A stretch of DNA of 64,000 bases from UBA7330 sp043554545. GTDB lineage: Bacteria > Bacteroidota > Bacteroidia > Cytophagales > Cyclobacteriaceae. This document shows positions 45,624 through 55,045 of this stretch, in pieces. The stretch lies in the NCBI GenBank assembly GCA_043554545.1, contig CP121337.1, positions 372,001 through 436,000 of the forward strand, read 5' to 3'. Position 1 is the first letter of the stretch, and each line of letters starts with the position of its first letter. Made by a program: the position numbers and the translations under genes. A model generated the notes under the pieces. That model worked only from the letters and a program-made list of their open reading frames with translations. It was not told the origin of the DNA and made no database searches.

Positions 45624-46832
45624 ATGAAGAAAGTAGTTCAATATATTAGTTTTATGATCGGATGTTTTCTTTGGGCGCAATCATCCTTTGCTGGTGGAAA
45701 CACGGTGCCTAATTGTGAGTCAGATGACAACCCCGAAGTTAAAAGTGCGCTGCCACAATTGAATTTCACCGTTAGGTTACTAGCTGTGGATGGTAATGAG
45801 GCTTGTGAAATTGCAGACTACAACAATGATGGAATTCTGGATATAAGCGCAGGCCGAAACTGGTATGCCGGCCCGGACTATGTACCACGACCGCTGCGTG
45901 ATGTTGGTGAATTCAGTAAAGATTACCTGGAGAATAATGGAGAACATGCAATCGACATGGATGGTGATGGTTGGATAGATATTTTGTCTGGGAGCTTTGT
46001 GCCAAAGGAAGTATGTTGGTACAAAAACCCTGGTAAAGAAGGTTTAATCCTGGGCAAGTTGTGGACCCGGTATACCCTTCAGGAAACTGCTGCTAACAAT
46101 GAGATTACTTACCTGCGTGATTTTAATGGTGACAGTCAGCCTGAATATGTGGCCAACAGTTGGACCGATACAAACGAACAGTTAATCTGGAAAATCGTAT
46201 CAGAGGCATCTGACATCTCGATGGAAAAGTCTTATGTTGGGAATGCCAATGGTCATGGAATTGGATTTGGAGATATCAACGGAGACAACCGGGAGGATAT
46301 CTTATTTAAAAATGGCTGGTATGAGCGTCCTGTCGGAGAACCGCTTGCTCAAGCCTGGGAATTACATGCTGATTGGGAGTGGAAGCATGCCAGTTGCCCT
46401 ATGATTGTGACCGATCTGAACGGAGACGGCATGAATGATGTGATTTTAGGTAATGGCCATGATTACGGTGTTTATTGGATGGAACAATTGCCAGCTAAAG
46501 AGAACATGACACAGTGGAAGAAGCATATAATTGATGAATCCTGGTCTCAGGCGCATGCGCTCGCATGGGTAGATATTGATGGAGATGGAAGTAAGGACCT
46601 GATAACAGGTAAAAGGGTGCGTGCCCATTCTGGGAGAGACCCCGGCGCTGACGAGCCAGCGGCGTTATATTACTATACTTGGAATAAGAAAACCGAAACA
46701 TTTACCCGCAGGATTATTGCCGAGGGGGTAGGTACAGGACTTTTTATCCGTACTGCTGATTTGGATAATAATGGAAAGACTGATATTGTTGTTTCAGGTA
46801 AATCAGGCACCTACCTTCTGCTGAACCAGTAA
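45624..46832 (+). CDS. FG-GAP/VCBS repeat beta-propeller protein, secreted
   Basis: 402 residues. Cleavable signal peptide ending SSFAGG. At least seven calcium-binding loops of the DxDxDG type can be read: DYNNDGILD, DMDGDGWID, DFNGDSQPE, DINGDNRED, DLNGDGMND, DIDGDGSKD and DLDNNGKTD. These indicate an integrin-like propeller of about seven blades that is stabilised by calcium, fitting a marine habitat. No catalytic motif is obvious, so carbohydrate or protein binding is likely, though some such proteins are lyases. It is single-gene and divergent from the DUF6807 operon. Confidence 0.82.
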   Translation: MKKVVQYISFMIGCFLWAQSSFAGGNTVPNCESDDNPEVKSALPQLNFTVRLLAVDGNEACEIADYNNDGILDISAGRNWYAGPDYVPRPLRDVGEFSKDYLENNGEHAIDMDGDGWIDILSGSFVPKEVCWYKNPGKEGLILGKLWTRYTLQETAANNEITYLRDFNGDSQPEYVANSWTDTNEQLIWKIVSEASDISMEKSYVGNANGHGIGFGDINGDNREDILFKNGWYERPVGEPLAQAWELHADWEWKHASCPMIVTDLNGDGMNDVILGNGHDYGVYWMEQLPAKENMTQWKKHIIDESWSQAHALAWVDIDGDGSKDLITGKRVRAHSGRDPGADEPAALYYYTWNKKTETFTRRIIAEGVGTGLFIRTADLDNNGKTDIVVSGKSGTYLLLNQ

Positions 46833-46864
46833 AATGGATGAAGGAATTGTAATTTTCATCCATT
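46833..46864 (+). terminator. Hairpin just after FG-GAP gene
   Basis: AATGGATGAA (46833-46842) and TTCATCCATT (46855-46864) are exact reverse complements with a 12-nt loop, starting right behind the stop codon. No long T run follows, so it may stabilise the mRNA end rather than terminate efficiently. Confidence 0.5.
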
Positions 46865-47076
46865 GAAGATTGATGTAGCTAATTGGAAGATCGATGTGAC
46901 TTTTCTGTGAAGTTTTGGAAGAGTAGATCTCTTATAAGGAATGAAAAATTAAACTTCAATAGGGGTCAGGTATTCATAAATCAAATAATATTGTTATTAT
47001 TCATTTATGAATTAGGCGTGAAATACTTTCTGAATTGACGAATAAAAGCGAATTAATTGTATTGAACTAACATATA

Positions 47077-49017
47077 TTGAAGGATCTGTTTCTAGAAAAT
47101 AGGGAAATATTAGTTGTGCTCGTTGGGTTTTTGGTGATTGCCATTTCTTCCAACAGGATTGCTCATGCTTTTCAGAAAATACATCTACCACTGATTACAG
47201 GAATGATCTTTACTGGTATTCTGGCCGGGCCTTATTTACTTGGGTTAATTCCAAAAACAGCCAAAACAGATCTGCATTTCATCAATGAAACCGCCCTGGC
47301 CTTTATTGCATTTGCTGCAGGAGCTGAGCTTTACATTCATGAATTAAGGAGCCGATTCAAAAGCATCAAATGGAATACCTTTGGTCAGCTATTTGTGACA
47401 TTCATTTTAGGAACTATTCTGGTGTTTGTGGCTTCTAGTTACATTCCATACATGGCCGATTTGGGTTCAATGGCACAGCTGGCCATTGCTATGATAACGG
47501 CTACCATATTTGTCGCCAGATCACCAGCATCTGCTATTGCTGTCATCAATGAATTACGCGCCAGAGGGCCTTTTGTGCAAACGGTCATGGGAGTCACTGT
47601 TGTAAAGGACTTTTTGGTTATCATCTTATTCTCTATTTGTTTTTCGCTAGCCGAATCGATGATCCATGGAGTGGCTTTTAGCGCTGTTAATGTGCTTTTT
47701 ATTCTATTGGAATTGGCAGCATCGTTTGTTCTTGGTTTTTATGTTTTTGGTCAGCTGCTACACCTGGTATTGAAGCTGAAGATTCGCAAAATCGTAAAGA
47801 TCATATTGATGCTGATTGTGGGGTATTCTGCCTATCTCCTCAGTCATTGGTTTCGCGAGAGCAGTATGGGTCTTGTTGGGCATAAAGTGCTGTTAGAGCC
47901 ACTGCTCATATGTATTTTGGCCAGTTTATTTGTTACCAACCGCACCAGACATCGCGTTGAGTTTCTTAAACTCTTGCACGATGCAGGACAACCTATTTAT
48001 GTTTGTTTTTTCACACTAACAGGGGCAACCCTGGCTATTGATGTGCTACCGGATGTTTATGTCGTAGCCCTTATTCTGTTTGGAATCAGGTTGCTGACCA
48101 TGATCATAGGCGCTTATACAGGTGGTATGCTCGCTGGTGACCCGATGAAATTTAATCACCTGGGCTGGCTGCCATACGTTACCCAAGCAGGTGTTGCACT
48201 TGGTTTAACTTCAGTGATTGCTCAGGAATTCCCTACCTGGGGAGTGGAGTTTTCAGCAGTTATCGTAGCATTGATTGTGCTTAATCAATTCATTGGACCT
48301 CCATTATTTAAGTTTGCCATTTTCCGACTGGGAGAGGATAACCTGAAAGCTCAGGAGCCAGAGTTTGATGGTACCCGGGATGCGCTTATTTTTGGTTTTG
48401 AAAGCCAGTCTGTAGCGCTTGCTTATGAATTAAAGAAGCATGGATGGAATGTTGAGATGGCTACCCTAAAGAGCAAAGGAGAAATAAATGAACCAGATGG
48501 GATTCCGTTTCACTATGTTAAAGCGTTTTCTATAGCAGAATTCAACCAGATGAATGCTGGAAAGGCGGAAGCAATTATCGCCATGTTGTCTGATAAGGAT
48601 AACCTTCAGATATGCCAGATGGCATTTCGTGAGTTCGGTACCCGTGATTTGATCGTACGACTGAATGATCGGGCCAATACCAAAGAATTTATAGAGATGG
48701 GAGTGAAAATTGTGGAGCCAGCTACTGCCATTGTTCATTTGCTGGATCAATTTGTGCGTTCACCCCAGGCAGCTTCTCTTTTACTGGGTACAGAAGAAGG
48801 AAAAGACACCAGGGACATTAGAGTTAGAAATAAGAATATGCACGGATTGACCCTTCGCGATTTGCGTTTACCTCAGGGAGTCATTATCCTTTCCATTCAG
48901 CGTGCAGGACATTCCATCATGTCACATGGTTATACCAGATTAAGGTTGGATGATATTGTAACCCTTGTGGGTGCAGTAGATGATTTGAATGAAGTTGAAT
49001 TGAGGTTTGATGGTTGA
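47077..49017 (+). CDS. CPA2-type cation:proton antiporter with TrkA domains
   Basis: 646 residues starting from TTG 47077; no ATG is available before the first helix. Residues 1-420 contain about 12 membrane helices of the Na+/H+ exchanger family (LPLITGMIFTGILAGPYLLG, TATIFVARSPASAIAVINE, YVTQAGVALGLTSVIAQEFP). A soluble part with a TrkA-N-like Rossmann domain (LIFGFESQSVALAYELKKHG) and a TrkA-C-like end (GLTLRDLRLPQGVIILSI) follows. The nucleotide loop GFESQS departs from GxGxxG, so NAD binding may be weak or lost. It probably exchanges Na+ or K+ for protons at the inner membrane. Confidence 0.85.
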   Translation: MKDLFLENREILVVLVGFLVIAISSNRIAHAFQKIHLPLITGMIFTGILAGPYLLGLIPKTAKTDLHFINETALAFIAFAAGAELYIHELRSRFKSIKWNTFGQLFVTFILGTILVFVASSYIPYMADLGSMAQLAIAMITATIFVARSPASAIAVINELRARGPFVQTVMGVTVVKDFLVIILFSICFSLAESMIHGVAFSAVNVLFILLELAASFVLGFYVFGQLLHLVLKLKIRKIVKIILMLIVGYSAYLLSHWFRESSMGLVGHKVLLEPLLICILASLFVTNRTRHRVEFLKLLHDAGQPIYVCFFTLTGATLAIDVLPDVYVVALILFGIRLLTMIIGAYTGGMLAGDPMKFNHLGWLPYVTQAGVALGLTSVIAQEFPTWGVEFSAVIVALIVLNQFIGPPLFKFAIFRLGEDNLKAQEPEFDGTRDALIFGFESQSVALAYELKKHGWNVEMATLKSKGEINEPDGIPFHYVKAFSIAEFNQMNAGKAEAIIAMLSDKDNLQICQMAFREFGTRDLIVRLNDRANTKEFIEMGVKIVEPATAIVHLLDQFVRSPQAASLLLGTEEGKDTRDIRVRNKNMHGLTLRDLRLPQGVIILSIQRAGHSIMSHGYTRLRLDDIVTLVGAVDDLNEVELRFDG

Positions 49018-49124
49018 TTTAAGCCGGAGGGATTACTCATACACAAAACCATGCCACACAACCCCTCGTGAACTTTCCCTCCTTTGTCGGGATTCGTTTC
49101 AAACCCTCTACTCGGGTTTTCATA

Positions 49125-49352
49125 TTATACCAATCTCTTGTTCTTAAACGCCATTCCAGATCCCGATTTAAGATATCGCTCAAAAGCATATGCTTTATAC
49201 TTATCTGAAAATGCAATGTAGGTAACCAATTGTATGGGGAGTTTATCACTTGTATAAGAAATTTGGCCCTTATTATGTCTGAAAATCCGGTCATCGATGC
49301 ATCCTGTGTAATATGAGTTATCTGAACATTTTAAAATATATACTTTCCACAT
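49125..49352 (-). CDS. GIY-YIG domain protein, shortened core
   Basis: 75 residues. Opens with WKVYILKCSDNSYYTGC, the GIY-YIG catalytic strand (here VYI...YTG). It ends with AYAFERYLKSGSG, where the E is the metal ligand of the nuclease fold. Compared with the paralogue at 49491 it lacks three residues in the segment after YTGC (CIDD then RIFRH versus CTNDLDERFGKH), where the conserved arginine helix begins. It may be weakly active or degenerate. These small proteins are UvrC-like nuclease domains of unknown role. Confidence 0.72.
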   Translation of the reverse strand: MWKVYILKCSDNSYYTGCIDDRIFRHNKGQISYTSDKLPIQLVTYIAFSDKYKAYAFERYLKSGSGMAFKNKRLV

Positions 49353-49490
49353 ATTAATCAGCTTTTTATTCTTTATTAAATATAATGGTATTATGTATTG
49401 AGTATAACTAAAGTTCTTGGAAAAATGAATACTAATGAGATAAAGGAAAGTAAGTGGACTGCGTCCATTGAAAGCTTCGAAGGGTGGATC

Positions 49491-49751
49491 CTACTTCCCT
49501 AATGGAGTATTCAAAAAATGCCTATTTGAAAAAGCTCTCCCAGAACCGGATTTGAGATATCTCTCAAAAAAATAAGCCTTGTGTTTATCGGGAAAGGCTG
49601 TGTAACAAACCATTTCAACCGGAAGTCTTGATGAGGTATAGTGGATTTTCCCATTCTGATGTTTTCCAAACCTTTCATCCAGATCATTTGTGCATCCAGT
49701 ATAATAAGTACCATCTGAGCATTTAAGAATATATACAAACCACATATTCAA
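49491..49751 (-). CDS. GIY-YIG nuclease family protein
   Basis: 86 residues starting MNMWFVYILKCSDGTYYTGC. It keeps the full nuclease core: VYI and YTG strands, NDLDERFGKH with the catalytic arginine, and FFERYLKSGSGRAF with the metal-binding glutamate. It lies 138 bp upstream of a shorter paralogue on the same strand, so tandem duplication is likely. Single-domain GIY-YIG proteins are common in Bacteroidota; a DNA-repair or element-borne role is possible, none is proven. Confidence 0.8.
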   Translation of the reverse strand: MNMWFVYILKCSDGTYYTGCTNDLDERFGKHQNGKIHYTSSRLPVEMVCYTAFPDKHKAYFFERYLKSGSGRAFSNRHFLNTPLGK

Positions 49752-49908
49752 AAATAATACAAATAACGTTTAGATAAGCATATAGAACTCATCTTAGTTA
49801 TCTTAGCGGGAAATTTGAGATAGTAATAATAAAGTCTTGATTAGCTGTCTTCGCCGCTATAATAATGTAAAAAAACCAAGCCCGACAGACAATGAATCTA
49901 TAGTAAGT

Positions 49909-50049
49909 ATTTGATTAAATTAAAAAGCTCGTCGTCGTTTCCTATTGGAATTAATAGGGTGAAAGATAGTGGAGTGCCTCCACCGAAGCCCGCCGGACAC
50001 GTAAAGTTTTAGTATGGATTTGATTAAATTAAAAAGCCCGCCTTCGTTT
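49909..50049. repeat. Direct repeat pair beside tmRNA terminator
   Basis: 32-nt copies at 49909-49940 and 50018-50049 match at 29 positions and share an unbroken 20-mer, atttgattaaattaaaaagc. The second copy is the left arm of the tmRNA terminator. Between them at 49978-49995 is an inverted, 15-of-18 copy of the terminator/tmRNA-end junction (50067-50084), differing only by gaa versus ttc in the middle. Also GTGGAG-tgc-CTCCAC at 49969-49983 is a perfect palindrome. The rest of 49752-50030 has no gene I can support. Confidence 0.65.
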
Positions 50050-50074
50050 ACACTTCGTGAAAACTTCGGCGGGC
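50031..50074 (-). terminator. Rho-independent terminator of tmRNA
   Basis: Read on the minus strand, GCCCGCC (complement of 50068-50074) pairs with GGCGGGC (complement of 50036-50042). An inner GTTT/AAAC and TCAC/GTGT stem lies inside, then TTTTTAATTT follows. It starts 7 bp after the tmRNA 3' end. Confidence 0.85.
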
Positions 50075-50080
50075 GAAGGT

Positions 50081-50475
50081 GGAGCCGGAGGGATTCGAAC
50101 CCTCGTCCAGAGAAGGCAATCATATACCCTCTACATGTTTAGTTATCCTTGCAGTCTCGCAGGGGAGCAGGTGGAAAACAACCAACTCTTCCTGCCAGTC
50201 GCAATTATTTTCGCTATCGGTTCACGACAACACCTCAAGCTAGTCCTGAATTTCGACACCCCAAATTCCTGCCTACAGAACGGAGGCGTGGTGGGATGTG
50301 GCAGGTCTGACCGATAGGGCCAGAACCAAATAATCTCTACTAAACTTCGAGATTAAGCTGCCATGGCGTAATTAGATTCGCCAAATATGGTTCGAATGAA
50401 TTTTTCACAGGTGTACATTCATCACCTGACATGCAAGCATATCATCTACTCTTCCTGTCGATTCCGGTCGGCCCC
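50081..50475 (-). tRNA. ssrA: Transfer-messenger RNA (tmRNA)
   Basis: About 395 nt, one-piece form. On the minus strand it begins GGGGCCGACCGGAATCGACA, the classic tmRNA 5' end. It finishes with GGGTTCGAATCCCTCCGGC, a T-arm and acceptor that pairs with the 5' end (7 bp, one G-U). The mature 3' CCA is not fully encoded (ACCT follows). The tag reading frame at 50353-50382 gives GESNYAMAA and stop, ending in the -AA degron recognised by ClpXP-type proteases and matching Bacteroidota tags. It rescues ribosomes stalled on broken mRNA together with SmpB, whose gene is not in the window. Typed tRNA here because tmRNA is not on the list; ncRNA would be equally fair. Confidence 0.95.
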
Positions 50476-50749
50476 GTAAATAATATTCAAATTTACTCAG
50501 TAATATGCTAACGGGAGTGTTCAGAGAATGGTTTCCTGACTTTATTTTTTGAAAGCCTTTGGGGAAGATGATTTTTTCTTACTTTGTGGTTGGTAACATC
50601 CTTTTTACTTGACAGCAGGCCTATGAAAAAAGATGTATGATCTTATGAATTTCATATATCATCTTTTGATTGGCACGCTTTTTATTGAATAATTGAGGGT
50701 ATACAAGTAATTTACGACAGATTGTTAGAGTATAGCTAAAACTAAAAGC

Positions 50750-52153
50750 ATGGTTCAAAAGTCAAGACGTCAGTTCATCAAAAATACAGTGGCCTCTTCA
50801 GCGGGCTTTATGATTGTTCCCAGATCTGTTTTAGGAAAAGGGTTTACCGCACCTAGCGATCAGATCCCTATCGGGATTGTTGGGGCAGGAGGGCAGTCCA
50901 TGTTCAGCGTGAGTCAACTGCTGAAATGTGAAGATGTGCGTCTGATCTCTGTGGCTGATCCAATGAAGCATCAAATGCCTACCGGCGTACTTTACAGAAT
51001 TGAGACCGGCCAATTGCCATTTAAGAAGCACATCGAGGAATACTATGCCGAACAATCAATAAAAAATAAGGTATCAGTCTATGATGATTTCCGTGAGATG
51101 CTTGCTAAGGAAAAGTCTATAGATGGAATAGTCTGTGCAACACCTGACAATACACATGCTTACGTCTCAATGCATGCCATGCGTGCTGGCAAACATGTGT
51201 ATACAGAAAAGCCAATGACACACAATATTTGGGAAGCCAGAAAGATGCGGGAAGTAGCTAAGGAAACAGGGGTAGCCACGCAAATGGGTAATCAGGGGCA
51301 TGCTGCAGATGCCTTGCGCACGACTGTAGAGTATTTACGAGCGGGTGTCATCGGTAACATCAAAGAAGTTAATTGTTGGGTGGGCGCAAGTCGCTGGAAT
51401 CCGGAGTTAAAAGGACTACCTGAAGAAAAGTCTCCGATACCGGAAGGATTTGATTGGGACTTATGGTTAGGACCAACAGCTTATCATGAATACAATGAAG
51501 CATATACACCAGTGACCTGGAGAGATTTTTGGGATTTTGGAGCAGGAGCTTTGGGAGATTTTGGCTGTCATGACATGGATGTGGCTGTATGGGGATTGGA
51601 TCTGGCTGATCCAGATACCGTGCAGGTTTTCCCTGCGGGTAATAAAAGAAGTAAGGAGATCGCTCCTTTTGGAGAGATTGGCCATTTTTATTTCCCCGCC
51701 ACTGGCAGCAGACCTCCGGTAAAACTGAACTGGTATTCTGGTGGCTTATATCCAGAACATCCGGAAGGATTGCCTGAGAAAATGAGATTGGAAGGTAGAG
51801 GAACCATGTTTGTAGGAGAAAAGGGTGTAATCATTCAAAATGGGGGTATGTGGAGTGAACCACTCGTATTCCCTGAGTCATTAGGGAAATCATTTACGCC
51901 TCCGAAGAAAACAATACCAAGAAGTCCGGGTCATCACAGGGAATGGGTAGATGCCATGAAAGGAGGTCCTGCAGCGATGTCCAATTTCGAATATGGATCC
52001 AGACTAACTGAAATCACCATGCTGGGTGTGCTATCCTTGAGACTTGGAGGAATGAAGGTCAATTGGGATGCAGAAAACATGAAGGTAAAAGGTTGGCCAA
52101 AAGCTGATGAAATTATTAAAGAACCGGTACGAGAAGGCTGGGAAATGAGTTAA
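50750..52153 (+). CDS. Gfo/Idh/MocA family oxidoreductase, Tat-exported
   Basis: 467 residues. Twin-arginine signal KSRRQFIKNTV at the N-terminus. Rossmann loop GIVGAGGQS follows at about 42-50. The catalytic EKP is at 153-155 within YTEKPMTHN. The substrate domain has GNQGHAADALRT, WDLWLGPTAYHEY and FGAGALGDFGCHDMDVAVWGLD. Exported glycoside or inositol dehydrogenases of this type keep NAD(P) bound through Tat export. It is followed after 13 bp by a cytoplasmic Gfo/Idh/MocA gene, so the two may act in sequence on the same sugar inside and outside the membrane. Confidence 0.85.
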   Translation: MVQKSRRQFIKNTVASSAGFMIVPRSVLGKGFTAPSDQIPIGIVGAGGQSMFSVSQLLKCEDVRLISVADPMKHQMPTGVLYRIETGQLPFKKHIEEYYAEQSIKNKVSVYDDFREMLAKEKSIDGIVCATPDNTHAYVSMHAMRAGKHVYTEKPMTHNIWEARKMREVAKETGVATQMGNQGHAADALRTTVEYLRAGVIGNIKEVNCWVGASRWNPELKGLPEEKSPIPEGFDWDLWLGPTAYHEYNEAYTPVTWRDFWDFGAGALGDFGCHDMDVAVWGLDLADPDTVQVFPAGNKRSKEIAPFGEIGHFYFPATGSRPPVKLNWYSGGLYPEHPEGLPEKMRLEGRGTMFVGEKGVIIQNGGMWSEPLVFPESLGKSFTPPKKTIPRSPGHHREWVDAMKGGPAAMSNFEYGSRLTEITMLGVLSLRLGGMKVNWDAENMKVKGWPKADEIIKEPVREGWEMS

Positions 52154-52166
52154 TTAAAAAGTTGAG

Positions 52167-53189
52167 ATGGGAAAATTAAATGTTGGAATTATAGGGTATG
52201 GATCTGTCGCCACAGCCCACATTGGTGCAATAAACGCAGGCAAAGGTGCTCATGTGCGGATGATTTATTCTTCCAGAAAACACGATGATCATGAGTTGAG
52301 TAACAAGTGGGGGAGTGACATTACTTCATTTACTGATTTGGATCAGATGCTTGCAGATAAAAGTCTGGATGCTGTATCTATTTGTAGTCATAGCTATATG
52401 CATAAGGAGCATGCGATTGCAGCAGCTAAAGCCGGTAAGCATATCATCTTAGAAAAGCCCATGGCATTGAGTTGGGAGGATTGTCAGGAAGTGGAAAAAG
52501 CAGTGAAGGATGCAGGTGTTTCATTTACCATCTGTTTCGAATGCCGTTGGTCCAATCAGTTTCTATCTACCAAATCCATTCTCGATCAGGGATTGTTGGG
52601 AGATCTGCATTATGGAGAGGTTGATTATTATCATGGGATTGGCCCATGGGTAGGGCAGTTTGACTGGAATGCTAAAAAAGACGGAGGTGGAAGTGCCCTG
52701 TTGACAGCAGGCTGTCACGCATTGGATGCCCTGTTGTTATTAATGGGGGATGATGTGGCTGAGGTTACAAGTTATGAAACGGGTAGCAGTAGCAAAATAT
52801 TTGAACCTTACGAGTACAAAACGACCAGCGTTACCATTCTGAAATTTAAGAGTGGGAAAGTAGCGAAATGCTCAGCTGTTGTTGATTGCCTACAGCCCTA
52901 TTATTTCCACACTCATTTGGTGGGTAGTCAGGGAAGTCTTTTAGATAATAAAATCCATTCTGAATTATTGAAGTCTGATAAAACTAAGTGGAGCGAATTG
53001 TCCATGAAGATGCTGGATTCCGGCGATGTATCTGATCATCCTTACGAAGCTCAATTCAATCAATTTTTTCAATCAATCAATGAAGGCACACCTATGCCGT
53101 TGACTGGCTTGAAAGAATGTATGAAAACACATGAAATCGTTTTTGCAGCAGACCAATCAGCAGCAACGGGGAAAAGTATAAAATTGTAA
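52167..53189 (+). CDS. Gfo/Idh/MocA family oxidoreductase, cytoplasmic
   Basis: 340 residues, no signal peptide. Rossmann loop VGIIGYGSVATAH at the very start. EKP is at 96-98 in ILEKPMALS. The substrate domain has FECRWSNQF, DGGGSALLTAGCHALDALL and FEPYEYKTT. This is the usual size of sugar or inositol dehydrogenases. Operon with the Tat-exported paralogue 13 bp upstream is near certain from spacing. The substrate cannot be told. Confidence 0.86.
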   Translation: MGKLNVGIIGYGSVATAHIGAINAGKGAHVRMIYSSRKHDDHELSNKWGSDITSFTDLDQMLADKSLDAVSICSHSYMHKEHAIAAAKAGKHIILEKPMALSWEDCQEVEKAVKDAGVSFTICFECRWSNQFLSTKSILDQGLLGDLHYGEVDYYHGIGPWVGQFDWNAKKDGGGSALLTAGCHALDALLLLMGDDVAEVTSYETGSSSKIFEPYEYKTTSVTILKFKSGKVAKCSAVVDCLQPYYFHTHLVGSQGSLLDNKIHSELLKSDKTKWSELSMKMLDSGDVSDHPYEAQFNQFFQSINEGTPMPLTGLKECMKTHEIVFAADQSAATGKSIKL

Positions 53190-53197
53190 TGGGTTAA

Positions 53198-53217
53198 GCC
53201 GGATGCTACCATCCGGC
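53198..53217. terminator. Perfect 8-bp hairpin between convergent genes
   Basis: GCCGGATG-ctac-CATCCGGC lies 8 bp behind the Gfo/Idh/MocA stop. GC-rich and symmetric, but without a T run, so assignment as terminator is tentative. Confidence 0.5.
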
Positions 53218-53383
53218 AATCTATAGCCAGGTCAGCTTGTAGGGATTAAAGGTTGTTTGGTGCTTTACTCACGCTTGTGCTATTTCCGCTCTTCATTAAA
53301 CGTGGGCGATTTGGCGAAAGCACTTTATTTTCACACATGACTAATTATTGGGAAAGGGTCAGGTTATCTTATTATGTCAGACT

Positions 53384-55045
53384 TTACTTTCTGAAGCTCA
53401 ATACATTATTGAGCGCATCCGTAAGCATTGAAAGGTCTTTTGCCTTTTTGTCAGCGTCCCATTCCAGTTGAGATGCCAATTCCTTATTTACCTTTTTGTC
53501 ATATTTGATGACACTATCAATGTCAAAGTACATCCTGCCTGTCCTGCGCTCTAAAAAGTCTGCACTGGAAAGAATCATCTCATTATCTACACAATATTGA
53601 AGTTCAGCTAGCAACAGGGCTTCTTCTGGGTCTGTTTTCTTAGTGTCTTTTATCAAAGAAAGGATGGCTTTGGTTTGTTTTCCGTAATTATGAACCAGAT
53701 AGGTTGCCCTGGAACCGTCAAGTCCTTTTTCGATAAGCCTTTTTTCAGTTTTATTGACATATCTTATGACATTCTCATAACTGGTAAAGGGTTTTTTTGT
53801 CAGCGGGATCTGATGGGTGGTAGACTTAGGAAGGGTTTTTCCCGTGGACTTCTTTAGCTTTTTGGCAACAAGATCCGCAATTTCAAGCGCCATTCTCCGA
53901 TACCCGGTCAACTTACCACCAGCAATAGATATCAGTCCATCTGCCGCTTCAAAGATCTCATCTTTCCTGGAAATATCCGATGGAGATTTACCTTCTTCAT
54001 GGATCAGTGGACGTAGCCCTGCCCATGTGGACTGCACATCGTCAATAATAAGATTTACGGTAGGGAACCCATGGTTTGTAGCTGCAAGCAAATATTTAAC
54101 ATCTTCTTTATTTGCCTTTACTTCTTCAGGATTGCCCGTGTAGGTCGTATCAGTTGTGCCAACATAGGTGGTCTTTCCGCGAGGAATCGCAAAGATCATT
54201 CGTCCATCGGGTCCATCAAAGTAAACCGAATGTTTGATTGGAAGCTTTTCTTTATCAAAAACAATATGGACGCCCTTGGTGAGGTGGAGTCTCTTGTTAT
54301 CTATTGAATGGTTAAGTTTCCTGATCTTGTCAACCCAGGGTCCTGCGGCAGAAACTACATACTTAGATTTTACCTGATGGTTTTTGCTATTAATCAGGTC
54401 CTGACATTTAATGCCTACTATCCGATTATCCTGATATAAAAAGTCAGTGAGTTCTGTATAGGTGAGGATATGTGCTCCATATCTGGCTGCTGTTTTAGCT
54501 AATTCGATACAAAGTCGTGCATCATCGGTTCTGTATTCTGCGTAGAGGAATCCAGCAAGAATGGACTTTTTATTTAATAACGGCTCTTGTCTGATGGTTT
54601 GCTTGCTATTGAGCATCCTGCGCTTGTCTTTTCCTTTTACACCAGCCAAAAGGTCATAAACCCATAAACCAAAGGAGGATAGCAGTCGGCCATAGTTTCC
54701 ATTCTTCACAATGGGCAGGAGCATCTTCTCGGGATTTACCAAGTGAGGAGCCAGGCGATGAACGACCGCTCTTTCTCTTCCGGTCTTGGTGACCAGGCCG
54801 ATGTCAAATTGCTTCAGGTATCTAAGTCCTCCATGGATGAGTTTGGTGGATTTACTACTGGTTCCGGAAGCAATGTCGTTTTTCTCTATCAACAAAGTCT
54901 TCAGTCCGCGGGAAGCTGCGTCCAATGCGATTCCACACCCAGTTACTCCTCCTCCAATAATAATTAGGTCATAAGTTTCCTTTTCAACTTGCGTAAGTAT
55001 CGATATTCTATTTTGGAAAGATAGCTTGCTTTCACTTTTCTTCAT
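53384..55045 (-). CDS. glpD: Glycerol-3-phosphate dehydrogenase, FAD-dependent
   Basis: 553 residues. Oxidises glycerol-3-phosphate to dihydroxyacetone phosphate and feeds electrons to the quinone pool at the inner membrane. FAD loop DLIIIGGGVTGCGIALDAAS is near residue 25, then SSKSTKLIHGGLRYL, FAIPRGKTTYVGTTDTTY and GKLTGYRRMA. Length and motifs are typical of the longer GlpD type. Its start overlaps the glpK stop (ATGA), so the two are translationally coupled. The frame is intact. Confidence 0.94.
   Translation of the reverse strand: MKKSESKLSFQNRISILTQVEKETYDLIIIGGGVTGCGIALDAASRGLKTLLIEKNDIASGTSSKSTKLIHGGLRYLKQFDIGLVTKTGRERAVVHRLAPHLVNPEKMLLPIVKNGNYGRLLSSFGLWVYDLLAGVKGKDKRRMLNSKQTIRQEPLLNKKSILAGFLYAEYRTDDARLCIELAKTAARYGAHILTYTELTDFLYQDNRIVGIKCQDLINSKNHQVKSKYVVSAAGPWVDKIRKLNHSIDNKRLHLTKGVHIVFDKEKLPIKHSVYFDGPDGRMIFAIPRGKTTYVGTTDTTYTGNPEEVKANKEDVKYLLAATNHGFPTVNLIIDDVQSTWAGLRPLIHEEGKSPSDISRKDEIFEAADGLISIAGGKLTGYRRMALEIADLVAKKLKKSTGKTLPKSTTHQIPLTKKPFTSYENVIRYVNKTEKRLIEKGLDGSRATYLVHNYGKQTKAILSLIKDTKKTDPEEALLLAELQYCVDNEMILSSADFLERRTGRMYFDIDSVIKYDKKVNKELASQLEWDADKKAKDLSMLTDALNNVLSFRK

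Noticed and set aside
49920..50123. 67-residue minus-strand ORF
   Set aside because: Runs through the tmRNA 3' end and its terminator.
50057..50317. 86-residue + ORF
   Set aside because: Antisense to tmRNA; the RNA structure explains the sequence.
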